This document shows, one piece after another, positions 15,056 through 23,823 of a stretch of DNA of 64,000 nt. This DNA comes from Verrucomicrobiota bacterium (GTDB taxonomy: Bacteria > Verrucomicrobiota > Verrucomicrobiia > JADLBR01). Position numbers and translations under genes: made by a program. The DNA is taken from NCBI GenBank assembly GCA_029560585.1, contig JAKQKQ010000051.1:34709-98708 (forward strand), given 5' to 3'. How positions within the stretch are numbered: the first letter of the stretch is position 1; every line of letters starts with the position of its first letter. A model generated the notes under the pieces. It worked only from the letters and a program-made list of their open reading frames with translations. It was not told the origin of the DNA and ran no database searches.

Positions 15056-16126
15056 ATGGGTCACGTTAAACTGTTCATCCCGGGTCCGGTCGAGGTTTCG
15101 CAGAAAACGTTCGAGGCATTTTGCCGTCCAATGATTGGGCATCGGAGCAAGGACTTTCAGGAGCTCTATGCCTTGATCCAGCCGCGTTTGAGGCAGGCGT
15201 TTTGGACGACGCGGCCGGTGTACCTGAGCACGTCTTCGGCGTGGGGTGTGATGGAGGCGGCGATCCGGAACCTGGTGCGGGGGAAGGTGCTGAACTGCAT
15301 GAGCGGCGCATTTTCCGACAAGTGGTACGACGTGTCGGTGCGCTGCGGTCGCGAGGCGGTGAAGTGCCAGGTCGAGTGGGGCAAGCCGATCACGGGGGAT
15401 TTGGTCGCGAAACATCTGTCGGCGGGTGGCTTTGACGCCGTGACGCTGATCCACAACGAGACGTCGACCGGGACGATGAATCCCGTGGCCGAGGTGGCGG
15501 AGGCCGTGCGGCGGTATCCGGACGTGATGCTGATCGTGGACACGGTCTCTTCCTTCAGCGTGCTCCCGATCGAGCCCGAGAAACTCGGCATCGACGTGAT
15601 GCTCACCGGTTCGCAAAAGGCGCTGGCGCTGCCGCCCGGGATGGCGCTGTTCACGCTCTCGCAGCGGGCGCTGGACCGCGCGGCGCAGATGCCGGGGCGA
15701 GGCTATTATTTCGACTTCGCGGAATTCCACGCGAACGCCGAAAAGAACATGACGATCTCGACGCCGAGCATCGGGCACGTCTACGCGCTGAAGAGCAAGC
15801 TGGACGACATTTTCGAAGAGGGGCTGGAGAAGCGGTACGCGCGGCACCGGCGCAACAATGCGATGGTCAGGGGATGGGCGAAGGACCGCGGTTTCGAACT
15901 GTTCCCCGAACCGGGTTACGAGTCCCTGTCGCTCACGTGCGTCCGCAATAACCGCAACATCGATCTGCCCGCGGCGATCAAGGCCCTCAAAGAGAAGCAT
16001 GGTTTCCAGATCGACGGGGGCTACGGGAAACTCAAGGGTCAGACCTTCCGCATCAGCAACATGGGCGACGAGACCGAGGAAACGATGGGCGCGTTGCTCA
16101 AGGCGCTGGACGACGTGATCGGATAG
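15056..16126 (+). CDS. class V aminotransferase (alanine-glyoxylate / serine-pyruvate / phosphoserine type)
   Basis: 356 aa from ATG 15056. The fold-type I class V hallmarks are visible: the N-terminal LFIPGPVEVSQKTFEAF and PMIGHRSKDF, HNETSTGTMNPVAEV, IVDTVSSFSVLPIE with the PLP-ring Asp, and LTGSQKALALPPGMALF with the Schiff-base lysine Lys188. Members use alanine, serine or phosphoserine as amino donors; in some bacteria this branch replaces SerC in serine synthesis. No serine pathway gene is adjacent, so specificity is open. Confidence 0.85.
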   Translation: MGHVKLFIPGPVEVSQKTFEAFCRPMIGHRSKDFQELYALIQPRLRQAFWTTRPVYLSTSSAWGVMEAAIRNLVRGKVLNCMSGAFSDKWYDVSVRCGREAVKCQVEWGKPITGDLVAKHLSAGGFDAVTLIHNETSTGTMNPVAEVAEAVRRYPDVMLIVDTVSSFSVLPIEPEKLGIDVMLTGSQKALALPPGMALFTLSQRALDRAAQMPGRGYYFDFAEFHANAEKNMTISTPSIGHVYALKSKLDDIFEEGLEKRYARHRRNNAMVRGWAKDRGFELFPEPGYESLSLTCVRNNRNIDLPAAIKALKEKHGFQIDGGYGKLKGQTFRISNMGDETEETMGALLKALDDVIG

Positions 16127-16221
16127 GCCGCCGCCGTCTCTTGACGCCCGCGCGGGCCCATCACAGCATGGGCCGCATTGCGCTGGCGCTCTGCCGATGC
16201 ATCGGAATCGGAGGTTTTCGT

Positions 16222-17295
16222 ATGAAACGGATGCGAACATGGGCCGTGGTCGGGATCATCGGGTTTTCGGGATTGTCGTTTCCGGCGCGCGCGGCGGATG
16301 AGCAGCGAAAGGCCGACGAGTGGATGCAGCAACTGTTGAAGCGGTATCCGGAGGCCGACGCGAACAAGGACGGCGTGCTCGGCCGCGACGAGCTGGACGC
16401 GGTTCGGAAGAAGGTGGCGGCCGCATCGAAGGCGCCGAAGCCAACATTCGCCGATGTGAAGTACGGCCCGCACGAGCGCAACGTGCTGGATTTCTGGAAG
16501 GCCGAGTCCGCGACGCCGACGCCGCTGGTGGTGTATATCCATGGCGGGGGTTTTGTCGCCGGGGACAAGAGCAGCATCGGCGGACCACTGGTCAACCGGG
16601 CCATGGAACTTGGCATGTCCGTGGCGGCGATCCACTATCGGTTTGTCGATGGGAAGGAAGTCATCTTTCCGGCGCCGCAGCGGGACGGGGCGCGCGCCAT
16701 CCAGTTCCTGCGGTCGAAGGCGGCGGACTGGAACATCGATCCGCGGAAGGTGGCGGCGTTCGGGGGTTCGGCCGGGGCGGGGATGTCGATGTGGCTTGGC
16801 TATCATGATGATCTGGCGGATCCCTCCAGCCCGGATCCCGTCGCGCGGCAGTCCACGCGCATCTGTGCCATCGGTTCCATGGGCGGGCAGATCAGCTACG
16901 ATCCGGTCTGGATCAAGGAGCACGTCGGGGGTCGCGCGTGGGAGCATCCGTCGATCCTGAAGGTGTATGGCCTGCGGACGACCGACGAGGCCCTGAAGCC
17001 CACGCCGGAGATGCAGAAGCTCTACGACGAGGCGAGCGCCGTGACGCACCTGACCAAAGATGACCCGCCCATATTCATGATCTTCAGCGAGCCCGACATC
17101 GAACCCCCGCCGGATTCGAAGCCCGGCCAATTCATCCACCACCCGCGGTTCGCGAAGGCCCTGATGCCGAAACTCGACGCGCTGGGCATCGAATACGTCT
17201 ATCGCCATACCGCCGATCCCACGGGCCGGGGCGACTTGCAGGCCGAAATGCTGGAGTTCTTCAAGAAACAGTTCGACAAGGTTGGGCGCGACTGA
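16222..17295 (+). CDS. secreted alpha/beta-hydrolase esterase with an EF-hand
   Basis: 357 aa from ATG 16222, preceded by a good GGAGG ribosome-binding site. A signal peptide (residues 1-24) is followed by a canonical EF-hand loop DANKDGVLGRDE (46-57). The esterase/BD-FAE-type hydrolase then shows the oxyanion motif HGGGF (107-111) and nucleophile Ser183 in FGGSAGAGMS; acid and base are probably the Asp in SEPDIE and the His in YRHTADP. Likely a periplasmic carbohydrate or lipid esterase that may be calcium-responsive. Family assignment is sure; substrate unknown. Confidence 0.85.
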   Translation: MKRMRTWAVVGIIGFSGLSFPARAADEQRKADEWMQQLLKRYPEADANKDGVLGRDELDAVRKKVAAASKAPKPTFADVKYGPHERNVLDFWKAESATPTPLVVYIHGGGFVAGDKSSIGGPLVNRAMELGMSVAAIHYRFVDGKEVIFPAPQRDGARAIQFLRSKAADWNIDPRKVAAFGGSAGAGMSMWLGYHDDLADPSSPDPVARQSTRICAIGSMGGQISYDPVWIKEHVGGRAWEHPSILKVYGLRTTDEALKPTPEMQKLYDEASAVTHLTKDDPPIFMIFSEPDIEPPPDSKPGQFIHHPRFAKALMPKLDALGIEYVYRHTADPTGRGDLQAEMLEFFKKQFDKVGRD

Positions 17296-17827
17296 CGCGT
17301 GGCGACCGCGCGCAAGTTCTCCGCGAAGGGCACGAGAAGTCGGCTCAAGAATGGCCGAGCGACCCTGTCAGCCCGTTGAGAAACGCAATCGATCGCCCAT
17401 GAGGGGCGCGTGGCGCGATTCCGCCGGGAGGGCCCGAGGTCTGCGGCTGTCGCAAAACTCAAACGCCGAACACGGAACATCCAACCATCAATGCCCATCT
17501 GATGATAGAGGGGACGTCCAATTGCGTGCGGCGCGCGACAAAGGACGGCGCCTCACAGAGACGCCCTACAGATTTGTAGCAGGCCGCCTGTGTCAGGCGG
17601 CGCGTTTCCAAGGGTTTTGAGACAGCCTCGCCTTGCGGGCCGGGTTGGCCCAGGTGTCGCGCGGTCGGTGAATAGCGGACGCCGGGACCGGCGTCGCTCC
17701 GATACCCAACTCGACCGCTGTGTGGTTTTCCCAGAGCCCGGAATTTCACAGCCGGCAGGCTGTGAAATATCCGGGCTAAGCCAAACGTGCGCTTGCTGCG
17801 GTGCGGGGAGCGGGTAATCAGGAGGTG
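17296..17827. repeat. gene-free gap with family A- and B-like repeats
   Basis: 532 bp between the esterase gene and trpA. The first ~240 bp show no structure I can name. 17549-17605 resembles part of family A (CTCACAGAGACG plus GCCTGTGTCAGGC). 17667-17685 shares a 19-nt motif with 23750-23768, one mismatch (GGTGAATAGCGGACGCCGG). 17735-17777 is a complete family B palindrome (AATTTCACAGCC / GGCTGTGAAAT). No open frame with coding character was found. Confidence 0.7.
17735..17777. repeat. family B palindrome, copy 3
   Basis: AGCCCGGAATTTCACAGCC, a short GGCA spacer and AGGCTGTGAAATATCCGGGC make an almost perfect hairpin, the clearest member of the family, 50 bp before the trpA start. A role as transcription terminator or leader structure is possible but a T-run is missing. 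Confidence 0.9.
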
Positions 17828-18643
17828 ATGGCGACAAATCGGATAGACGGGCGTTTCGCGGAATTGCGGGCCGGCGGGGCGCGGGCCTTCGTGGCGTATC
17901 TGACGGCGGGGGACCCGAGCCCCGCCGCGACGCCCGGGCTGGTGCTGGCGCTTGAGCGCGCGGGATGTGACATCATCGAGCTTGGCGTTCCTTTCTCGGA
18001 TCCGATCGCGGACGGGCCCACGATCCAGCAGGCGTTCCAGAGGGCGCTAGGGGCGGGGGCTCACCTCGGGCGGGTACTGGAGATCATCGCGGAGGTGCGG
18101 CGCTCCTCGCAGGTGCCGATAGTCGTCTTCTCATACTACAATCCCGTGATGCGGTATGGGGATGCGGCGTTCGTGGCGGATGCGGTGGCGGCGGGCGCCG
18201 ATGGCCTACTGCTTTTGGACATGCCCCCCGAAGAGGCCGGCGGCCTGATCGGGCGGTGCGACGCGGAAGGATTGCGGTGGGTGACCCTGGTGGCGCCGAC
18301 GACGCCGCTGGAGCGCCTGTCGGAATTGGTGGGGCGCAGTTCGGGATTCGTGTACCTCGTTTCGCGCGAGGGGGTGACCGGCGCGCGGGAATCGTTGTCG
18401 GGCGGGATTGCCGATGGGGTGGCGCGGATACGGAAGCAGACGTCCGTTCCGGTATGCGTGGGATTTGGGATCTCGACCGAACGGCAGGTGCGAGAGGTCG
18501 CCGCCCACGCGGACGGCGTGGTGGTGGGAAGCGCGATCGTGAAGGTGGTGGCCGAGTGCGGCAACTCTTCCGATCTCTGCCAGCGGGTGGAGGCATTTGC
18601 GCGGCCGCTGGCGGATGCGGCGCATGGGAAGGGGGGGCTATGA
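17828..18643 (+). CDS. trpA: tryptophan synthase alpha subunit
   Basis: 271 aa from ATG 17828, directly behind a strong AGGAGG ribosome-binding site. Catalytic regions are present: AYLTAGDPSP, the acidic Glu of ELGVPFSDPIADGPTIQQAF with the Asp of FSDP, MPPEEAGG, and the phosphate-binding GFGISTERQV. It cleaves indole-3-glycerol phosphate to indole, which is passed to TrpB. No trpB is adjacent in this window; instead ruvX overlaps the stop codon, an atypical pairing. Confidence 0.95.
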   Translation: MATNRIDGRFAELRAGGARAFVAYLTAGDPSPAATPGLVLALERAGCDIIELGVPFSDPIADGPTIQQAFQRALGAGAHLGRVLEIIAEVRRSSQVPIVVFSYYNPVMRYGDAAFVADAVAAGADGLLLLDMPPEEAGGLIGRCDAEGLRWVTLVAPTTPLERLSELVGRSSGFVYLVSREGVTGARESLSGGIADGVARIRKQTSVPVCVGFGISTERQVREVAAHADGVVVGSAIVKVVAECGNSSDLCQRVEAFARPLADAAHGKGGL

Positions 18644-19071
18644 AAGTGGCGGCGGTCGATTACGGCCAGCGGCGCATCGGGATCGCGATCAGCGACGATC
18701 TTGGGATGTTCGCCCATCCGGCCGGGGCCGTGGAGGCGGGCGGGCTGGAGAAGCAGGCGGCCCTGGTGGCGGCGCGGCTGAAGGAGCTTGGGGCGGGGCG
18801 CGTGCTCGTGGGATTGCCGAAGAACATGGACGGCACCGAGGGGCCATCGGCCAAGGACGCGAGGGCCTTCGCGGAGAAACTGCGCGTGGCATGCGGTGGC
18901 GAGGTGCGGCTTGTTGACGAGCGGCTCTCCACCGTCGAGGCCTCGCGACGGATGCGGGAGGGGGGCGTCAGCGCGAAGAAACAGAGAGAGAAGGGAAGGA
19001 TCGACGCCGGGGCGGCGGTCGTCATCCTGCAGGGCCATCTGGATGTGGCGTCGCCGCCCGGCGAAGCGTGA
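18640..19071 (+). CDS. ruvX: RuvX/YqgF family pre-16S rRNA nuclease / resolvase-like protein
   Basis: 143 aa; its ATG overlaps the trpA stop (ATGA). The RNase H-like core is clear: AAVDYGQRRIGIAISD with the first Asp, GRVLVGLPKNMDGTEG, and LVDERLSTVEASRRM with the acidic pair. This protein processes 16S rRNA ends and has been proposed as a Holliday-junction resolvase. Its last 50 bp overlap in antisense the end of the histidine kinase gene. Confidence 0.93.
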   Translation: MKVAAVDYGQRRIGIAISDDLGMFAHPAGAVEAGGLEKQAALVAARLKELGAGRVLVGLPKNMDGTEGPSAKDARAFAEKLRVACGGEVRLVDERLSTVEASRRMREGGVSAKKQREKGRIDAGAAVVILQGHLDVASPPGEA

Positions 19072-20320
19072 AGCGGATTGCGGTGCCCTTGCCGAGTTCG
19101 CTTTCCGCGCTGATCGTGCCGCCGTGGGCCGCAACGAGGTGCTTGGCGATGCTCAGGCCAAGGCCGGTGCCGCCGCCCGTCCTGCTGCGGGCCTTCTCGA
19201 CGCGATAGAATCGTTCGAAGATGCGCGGCAGGTCGGACGCGGGGATGCCGCTGCCCTCGTCGATGACGGCGCACTCGACGAAGGGTTCGGCCTTCGCCAC
19301 GCGCGCCCGCACGGTGATGGGGGTGGGTGTTTTCGAATAGCGCGCCGCGTTATCTAGGAGGTTATAGAGGATCTGTTCGACGCGCGCAGGGTCGGCCTCG
19401 ACCCGCGGAAGGACACCCTCGAATTCCGTGCGGAACACCCGGTCGGCGGCCTGCGGGGTCATCCTGATATCGGCGATGGCGCGGGTGATCAATTCGGCCA
19501 GGTCAATGGGCCTGGCGCTGAGGCGCAGGGTGCCGGATTCGAGATTGGAGAGGGTGAGGAGGTCCTCGACGAGTTCGGTCAGGCGGTTCGAATGGCGCTG
19601 CAGCGTCAGCAGGATCGGGCGCGCCTCGCTGGATGTGGAATCCGGGTTCTCGATGAGCGTCTCGAGATAACCGTTGAAGATGGCCAGGGGCGTGCGCAGC
19701 TCGTGCGAGGTGTTGGACACGAACTCCTTCCGGGATTCCTCCATCCACTTGATGCGCGAGATGTCGTGCAGGACGACGACCGCGCCCCGGACGTTGCCCG
19801 CGCCGTCCTCGAGCGGAGACGCATGGAGCGTCAGCGAGCGCGCCGGGGCGGAGGGGGCGGCATCGCGGAGCAATGTGATTTCGCGTTCGATGTCCGCGCC
19901 ATGCAGGATCGTCTCGCGCGCGGCCAGCTGTATCTCATGGTTGCGGAGCGCCTCGAGGATCGTGCGACCGACCGGGCTGGAGGGCAGGTCGAACATCTGC
20001 TCCAGGGCCCGGTTGGTGAGCTGGATCTGGAAGTGGCGGTCGATGACCATGATGCCCTCATCCATTCCGGTGAGTATGGTGCGGAGATTGAACGTGGTGG
20101 CGTCCAGTTTCTCCGCGCGGTCGCGAAATTGGTGGGCCACGGTCTCCAGATCGCGGATCGCGCGGCGGATCGGCGGCGCGCCGCGCGCGACGAAGGACGG
20201 TAGCCGCGTTCCGCTGGCGAGCGCGCGGCAGATCTCGGCGAGCTTGGCGGACGGCGCGACGTAGCGCGCGATCAGCCAGGCGCAGGTTGCCCCGAGGGCG
20301 CATGCGAGAAGCCATCCCAT
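19022..20320 (-). CDS. PhoR-like sensor histidine kinase
   Basis: 432 aa from ATG 20320. One N-terminal membrane segment (MGWLLACALGATCAWLIARY), no large periplasmic sensor, a PAS-like region around LRTILTGMDEGIMVIDRHFQ, then HisKA with His206 in FVSNTSHELRTPLA and a full HATPase with N box (LYNLLDNAARYS), G1 (VIDEGSGIP), F box (ERFYRVEKARSR) and G2 (GTGLGLSIAKHLV). Architecture matches PhoR, which senses phosphate through the Pst system. The partner regulator gene lies 220 bp upstream on the same strand, separated by a repeat. Phosphate as signal is inference. Confidence 0.9.
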   Translation of the reverse strand: MGWLLACALGATCAWLIARYVAPSAKLAEICRALASGTRLPSFVARGAPPIRRAIRDLETVAHQFRDRAEKLDATTFNLRTILTGMDEGIMVIDRHFQIQLTNRALEQMFDLPSSPVGRTILEALRNHEIQLAARETILHGADIEREITLLRDAAPSAPARSLTLHASPLEDGAGNVRGAVVVLHDISRIKWMEESRKEFVSNTSHELRTPLAIFNGYLETLIENPDSTSSEARPILLTLQRHSNRLTELVEDLLTLSNLESGTLRLSARPIDLAELITRAIADIRMTPQAADRVFRTEFEGVLPRVEADPARVEQILYNLLDNAARYSKTPTPITVRARVAKAEPFVECAVIDEGSGIPASDLPRIFERFYRVEKARSRTGGGTGLGLSIAKHLVAAHGGTISAESELGKGTAIRFTLRRAATPHPDGPAG

Positions 20321-20388
20321 CGATGCGCAGTCATAGCCGGAAATCGATTCGGTGGAAGAGGGGAATCGGGTCGACTCAGACGCGGCGC

Positions 20389-20454
20389 GGGCAATCCTGC
20401 CCGCGGCGTCGGCCAAGGCACGGGGCGGCGGGCAGGATTGACTGCCTCACGGCC
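20389..20454. repeat. family C repeat between the two-component genes
   Basis: GCGGGCAATCCTGCCCGC followed, after GGCGTCGGCCAAGGC, by GGCGGGCAGGATTGACTGCC. The same bipartite layout is at 14401-14460, 29941-30010, 33355-33430 and 56209-56285. It occupies the intergenic space between the response regulator stop and the kinase start. Confidence 0.8.
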
Positions 20455-20540
20455 ACGGAAATCATCGAGCTGGGCACTTCAGGTCCGACCCAAGCGGCGC
20501 CAGTTTTCAGGGACACGGCCGGGCGCGGGGCCGCCGGTAT

Positions 20541-21230
20541 TCACGCGCCGGGGTCGTTCAGGCGGTAGCCGACGCCGCGGACAGTCTCGACGAATTCGGC
20601 GGCATCGCCGAGTTTCTCGCGGAGCCGCCGGACGTGCGTGTCCACGGTGCGGGTATCCATGGAGGCCTCGTAATCCCAGACGTCCGTCAGCAGGCGGTCG
20701 CGGGTCTGAACGCGGCCCCGGCGTTCGATGAGGAGGCCGAGCAATTTGAATTCGGTGGGGGTGAGGATGATCTCGTTGCCGCGAAAGGTGACCTGGTGCC
20801 TGGAGCGATCGACGACGAGTTGGCCGACGGCGAGGCGATCGGACTGTTCGGGTGGCCCCTCGGTGCGCCGCAAGAGTTTCTTGATTCGCAAGACCAGTTC
20901 CCGGGGGCTGAAGGGCTTGGTGACGTAGTCGTCGGCGCCCAATTCGAGGCCGAGGATTTTGTCGACCTCTTCGCTCTTGGCCGAAACGATGATGACCGGG
21001 GTATTGGCGGTGGCGGGGTCGGCCCGGAGCCGGCGGCAGATCTCGGTCCCGGACATCTCTGGGAGCATGAGGTCGAGGAGGATGAGATCCGGATGCTCGC
21101 TCGCGGCCTTGCGGAGGGCGCCCGTGCCGGTTTCGGCGGTCAGTGTCTGGTATCCGGCGTTGCGGAGCGTGAGGACCAGCAGGTCCCTGACGTCTTGCTC
21201 GTCCTCGACAACGAGTATCTTTGCCGACAT
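20541..21230 (-). CDS. PhoB-like OmpR-family response regulator
   Basis: 229 aa. Receiver domain with acidic pocket EDEQD, phosphoacceptor Asp53 (LILLDLMLPEMSG) and Lys105 (DDYVTKPFSPREL); winged-helix C-terminus with LTPTEFKLLGLLIERRGRV and DTRTVDTHVRRLREKLG. Upstream of the PhoR-like kinase on the same strand, so it is probably its partner. It diverges from the DUF4962 gene across a 97-bp gap that must hold both promoters. Confidence 0.93.
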   Translation of the reverse strand: MSAKILVVEDEQDVRDLLVLTLRNAGYQTLTAETGTGALRKAASEHPDLILLDLMLPEMSGTEICRRLRADPATANTPVIIVSAKSEEVDKILGLELGADDYVTKPFSPRELVLRIKKLLRRTEGPPEQSDRLAVGQLVVDRSRHQVTFRGNEIILTPTEFKLLGLLIERRGRVQTRDRLLTDVWDYEASMDTRTVDTHVRRLREKLGDAAEFVETVRGVGYRLNDPGA

Positions 21231-21327
21231 GCAACCATTATTCTGGCGACGCCCCTCCGGCTGGCAAGCCTCGGCTGTGGCGCCGCTTGCCGCTTTACGT
21301 GAACGCTGGGGCGCGCAAAACTAGCAG

Positions 21328-23664
21328 ATGCGTCTCCGGATACTGCTGGCGTTTTTGCTGATGGGCCAAGTGGCATGGGCCGCACCCTCCGGCCCCCGCG
21401 TCTCCAATCGGAAACCCGCCCCGGATGAGGTTGGCTATCGTCCCGCGGACGGATCGACCAACACATTCAATCCTCCCTCGTTCATATGGTTGCACGAGAA
21501 GGAGGCCAAGAAGTACACGGTCCAATGGGGGAGGGATCGAGAATTGCGCTCTGGTGCCGCACAGGCCGAGACGCCATGGAACACGTACACGCATGATGCG
21601 ACGCTGGCCCCCGGCACGTACTACTGGCGGTACCGTTTCACCGATGGGAAGGGCGCGGTTTCGGACTGGAGTGCCACCCGATCGGTGATGGTGCCGCAGG
21701 GGGCGATCGCATTCCCGATGCCCGGCCGGGCGGAACAGCGGCGGCGTGTTCCGATGGGCCACCCGAGGCTATTCCTGCGCCCGGAGGATCTCCCGAAGAT
21801 CCGGGAATTGTGCCGTGGGTCGCAGGCGGACGAGTTCAAGAAACTGGTCGCCGCGGCCGACAAATATATCGGCGCGGGACCCACGCCGGAACCGGAGAAG
21901 ATGGGTTCGGCGCGCGACAAGAAAAACAAGGACGCCGTCAGCAACTGGTGGCCGAACCGCGAGCGCGCGGAAAAGGCCAGCGGGGAGGCCATGACCATCG
22001 CGTTCGTCTACATGATCACGGGGGATGCCAAGTACAAGGAGGCCGCGCGGAAGTGGGTGCTTCATCTGGCATCCTGGAGCCCCGACGGGCCGACGAATTT
22101 CGGGATCAACTGCGAGGCGGGAAAGGTCATGCTCTATCGGCCGTGGCGCGCCTACGATTGGGCGTGGGACGCATTTTCGCCCGCAGAGCGCGCATCGATA
22201 GACAAGGTGGTGGCGCGCCGCGGGACCGACGCGTGGAAGAGCGGGGAGATCGGTGGCGGCACGGGGCACTTGAATAAGCCGTACAACAGCCATGGCAATC
22301 GGGTCTGGCACAAGCTGGCGGAGGCCGCCATCGCATTCCTGGGTGAGATACCGGAGGCGGACACGTGGCTCGACTATGCGGTCAACAAATTCTACGCGGC
22401 GTATCCGGTCTGGTGCGACGACGACGGCGGTTGGCACGAGGGCCTGAGCTATTGGGCGGGCTACATGGGCAAGGTGACCTCGTGGCTCCAGGTGTCACAG
22501 GTCGCCCTCGGGATCGATGGTTATCGCAAGCCGTTCTTCTCGCATGTGGGCGATTACGCGATGTACGTGGCGCCACCGGGCTCGCCGAATCAGGGCTTCG
22601 GGGACCTGTCGTACCGGCCGCCGTCGTCTGCGGTGGGGGTCATGATGGATTGGTTCATCCGGGGGAAGGGCGCACAGCCGGATGGTGCCAACGCGGCCTA
22701 CTGGCGGTGGTGGGTGGAGGCGAGCAAGATGTCTAGACCCTCGGGCATCGAGGGCATCCTGGCCGCGGCGCGGCTCCCGGAGCCCCCGGCCGCGAAGGCG
22801 CCGGATGATCTGCCGCCATCGAGAGTCTTTCGCGGGATCGGCGTGGCGAGCCTTCACGACACGCTAAAGGACGCGCGGGAGGATGTGCATTTCCTCATGA
22901 AGTCCAGCCCCTTCGGCTCGCAGAGCCACGGGCACAACCCGCAGAACAGTTACCTCCTCAACGCGTACGGCGAGGAACTGCTGATGACGTGCGTGTACCG
23001 AGACCTGCACGGCAGCGACTTTCACTATAAGTGGGCGCACAGCACCCGCGCGCACAATGCCGTGCTGGTCGATGGCGAGGGCCAGGTCCCTCACTCCGCC
23101 GGGGTCGGCGGCAGGATTTTGGAATTTGTGTCCACGAATGGCTTCGATTACGTCGTGGGCGATGCGGCCGAGGCCTACGGCGGGCGCCTGAACCGCTTCC
23201 TGCGGCGCGTGGCATTCGTGAAGCCAGACATCATCGTGATCTGCGACGACCTCGCCGCGAAAAAACCCGCGACGTTCCAGTTCATGTTGCACGGGCTGAA
23301 GGATTTTTCCGTGGACGAGAAGGCGGCGACGGTGTCACTGGAGCGGCCCAGGGCGGGAGTGGCCGTGGCCTACCTCTCGCCCGTGCCGATCAAGTTTCGG
23401 CAGTGGGACGGGTACGAACCGCCGCCCGACAAACCGTTTCCCAACCAGTGGCATGTCGAAGCCGGGACGGTGAAGCCGTTGGCCGAGCTCGAGATGCTCT
23501 CGGTGATCGTGCCCCATCGGGCGGGCCAGACTGAGAGTTGGGCGGCGCAGCGCGTCGAGACCGCGCGAGAGATCGGGGTCAAATTCCGACGGGCCGAAAA
23601 AACCATCACCGTCATGTTTCCCCGCCGGGGCGCGACGGGGCCGCCGAAAGTCACGGGACTTTAG
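21328..23664 (+). CDS. secreted DUF4962 / heparinase II-III-like protein
   Basis: 778 aa with signal peptide MRLRILLAFLLMGQVAWAA. An N-terminal fibronectin-III-like stretch (residues ~25-120: NPPSFIWLHEKEAKKYTVQW to YYWRYRFTDGKG) is typical of DUF4962. An alpha/alpha toroid follows (MGHPRLFLRPEDLPKIREL; WHEGLSYWAGYMG), then the heparinase II/III beta-sandwich (FGSQSHGHNPQNSYLLNAYG and RAHNAVLVDGEG). Predicted secreted lyase or hydrolase acting on uronate-rich glycans. It differs clearly from the 1600-3477 enzyme, which lacks the Fn3-like domain. Confidence 0.8.
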   Translation: MRLRILLAFLLMGQVAWAAPSGPRVSNRKPAPDEVGYRPADGSTNTFNPPSFIWLHEKEAKKYTVQWGRDRELRSGAAQAETPWNTYTHDATLAPGTYYWRYRFTDGKGAVSDWSATRSVMVPQGAIAFPMPGRAEQRRRVPMGHPRLFLRPEDLPKIRELCRGSQADEFKKLVAAADKYIGAGPTPEPEKMGSARDKKNKDAVSNWWPNRERAEKASGEAMTIAFVYMITGDAKYKEAARKWVLHLASWSPDGPTNFGINCEAGKVMLYRPWRAYDWAWDAFSPAERASIDKVVARRGTDAWKSGEIGGGTGHLNKPYNSHGNRVWHKLAEAAIAFLGEIPEADTWLDYAVNKFYAAYPVWCDDDGGWHEGLSYWAGYMGKVTSWLQVSQVALGIDGYRKPFFSHVGDYAMYVAPPGSPNQGFGDLSYRPPSSAVGVMMDWFIRGKGAQPDGANAAYWRWWVEASKMSRPSGIEGILAAARLPEPPAAKAPDDLPPSRVFRGIGVASLHDTLKDAREDVHFLMKSSPFGSQSHGHNPQNSYLLNAYGEELLMTCVYRDLHGSDFHYKWAHSTRAHNAVLVDGEGQVPHSAGVGGRILEFVSTNGFDYVVGDAAEAYGGRLNRFLRRVAFVKPDIIVICDDLAAKKPATFQFMLHGLKDFSVDEKAATVSLERPRAGVAVAYLSPVPIKFRQWDGYEPPPDKPFPNQWHVEAGTVKPLAELEMLSVIVPHRAGQTESWAAQRVETAREIGVKFRRAEKTITVMFPRRGATGPPKVTGL

Positions 23665-23823
23665 CCGATCGCAGGCCGCCGCCTGGGAATGGGGAGGGCC
23701 CGCGGCCTCGCGGGCCGCATTGGCCACGGAACCGAGATCAATGGGTGCTGGTGAATCGCGGACGCCGGCGTTCCTCGCGCGCTCATCGGGATGGTCTGGT
23801 GGCCGGTTTTTTTCACCGGCCGG

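Noticed and set aside
17296..17560. Small gene between esterase and trpA
   Set aside because: No start with ribosome-binding site and no coherent composition in any frame.
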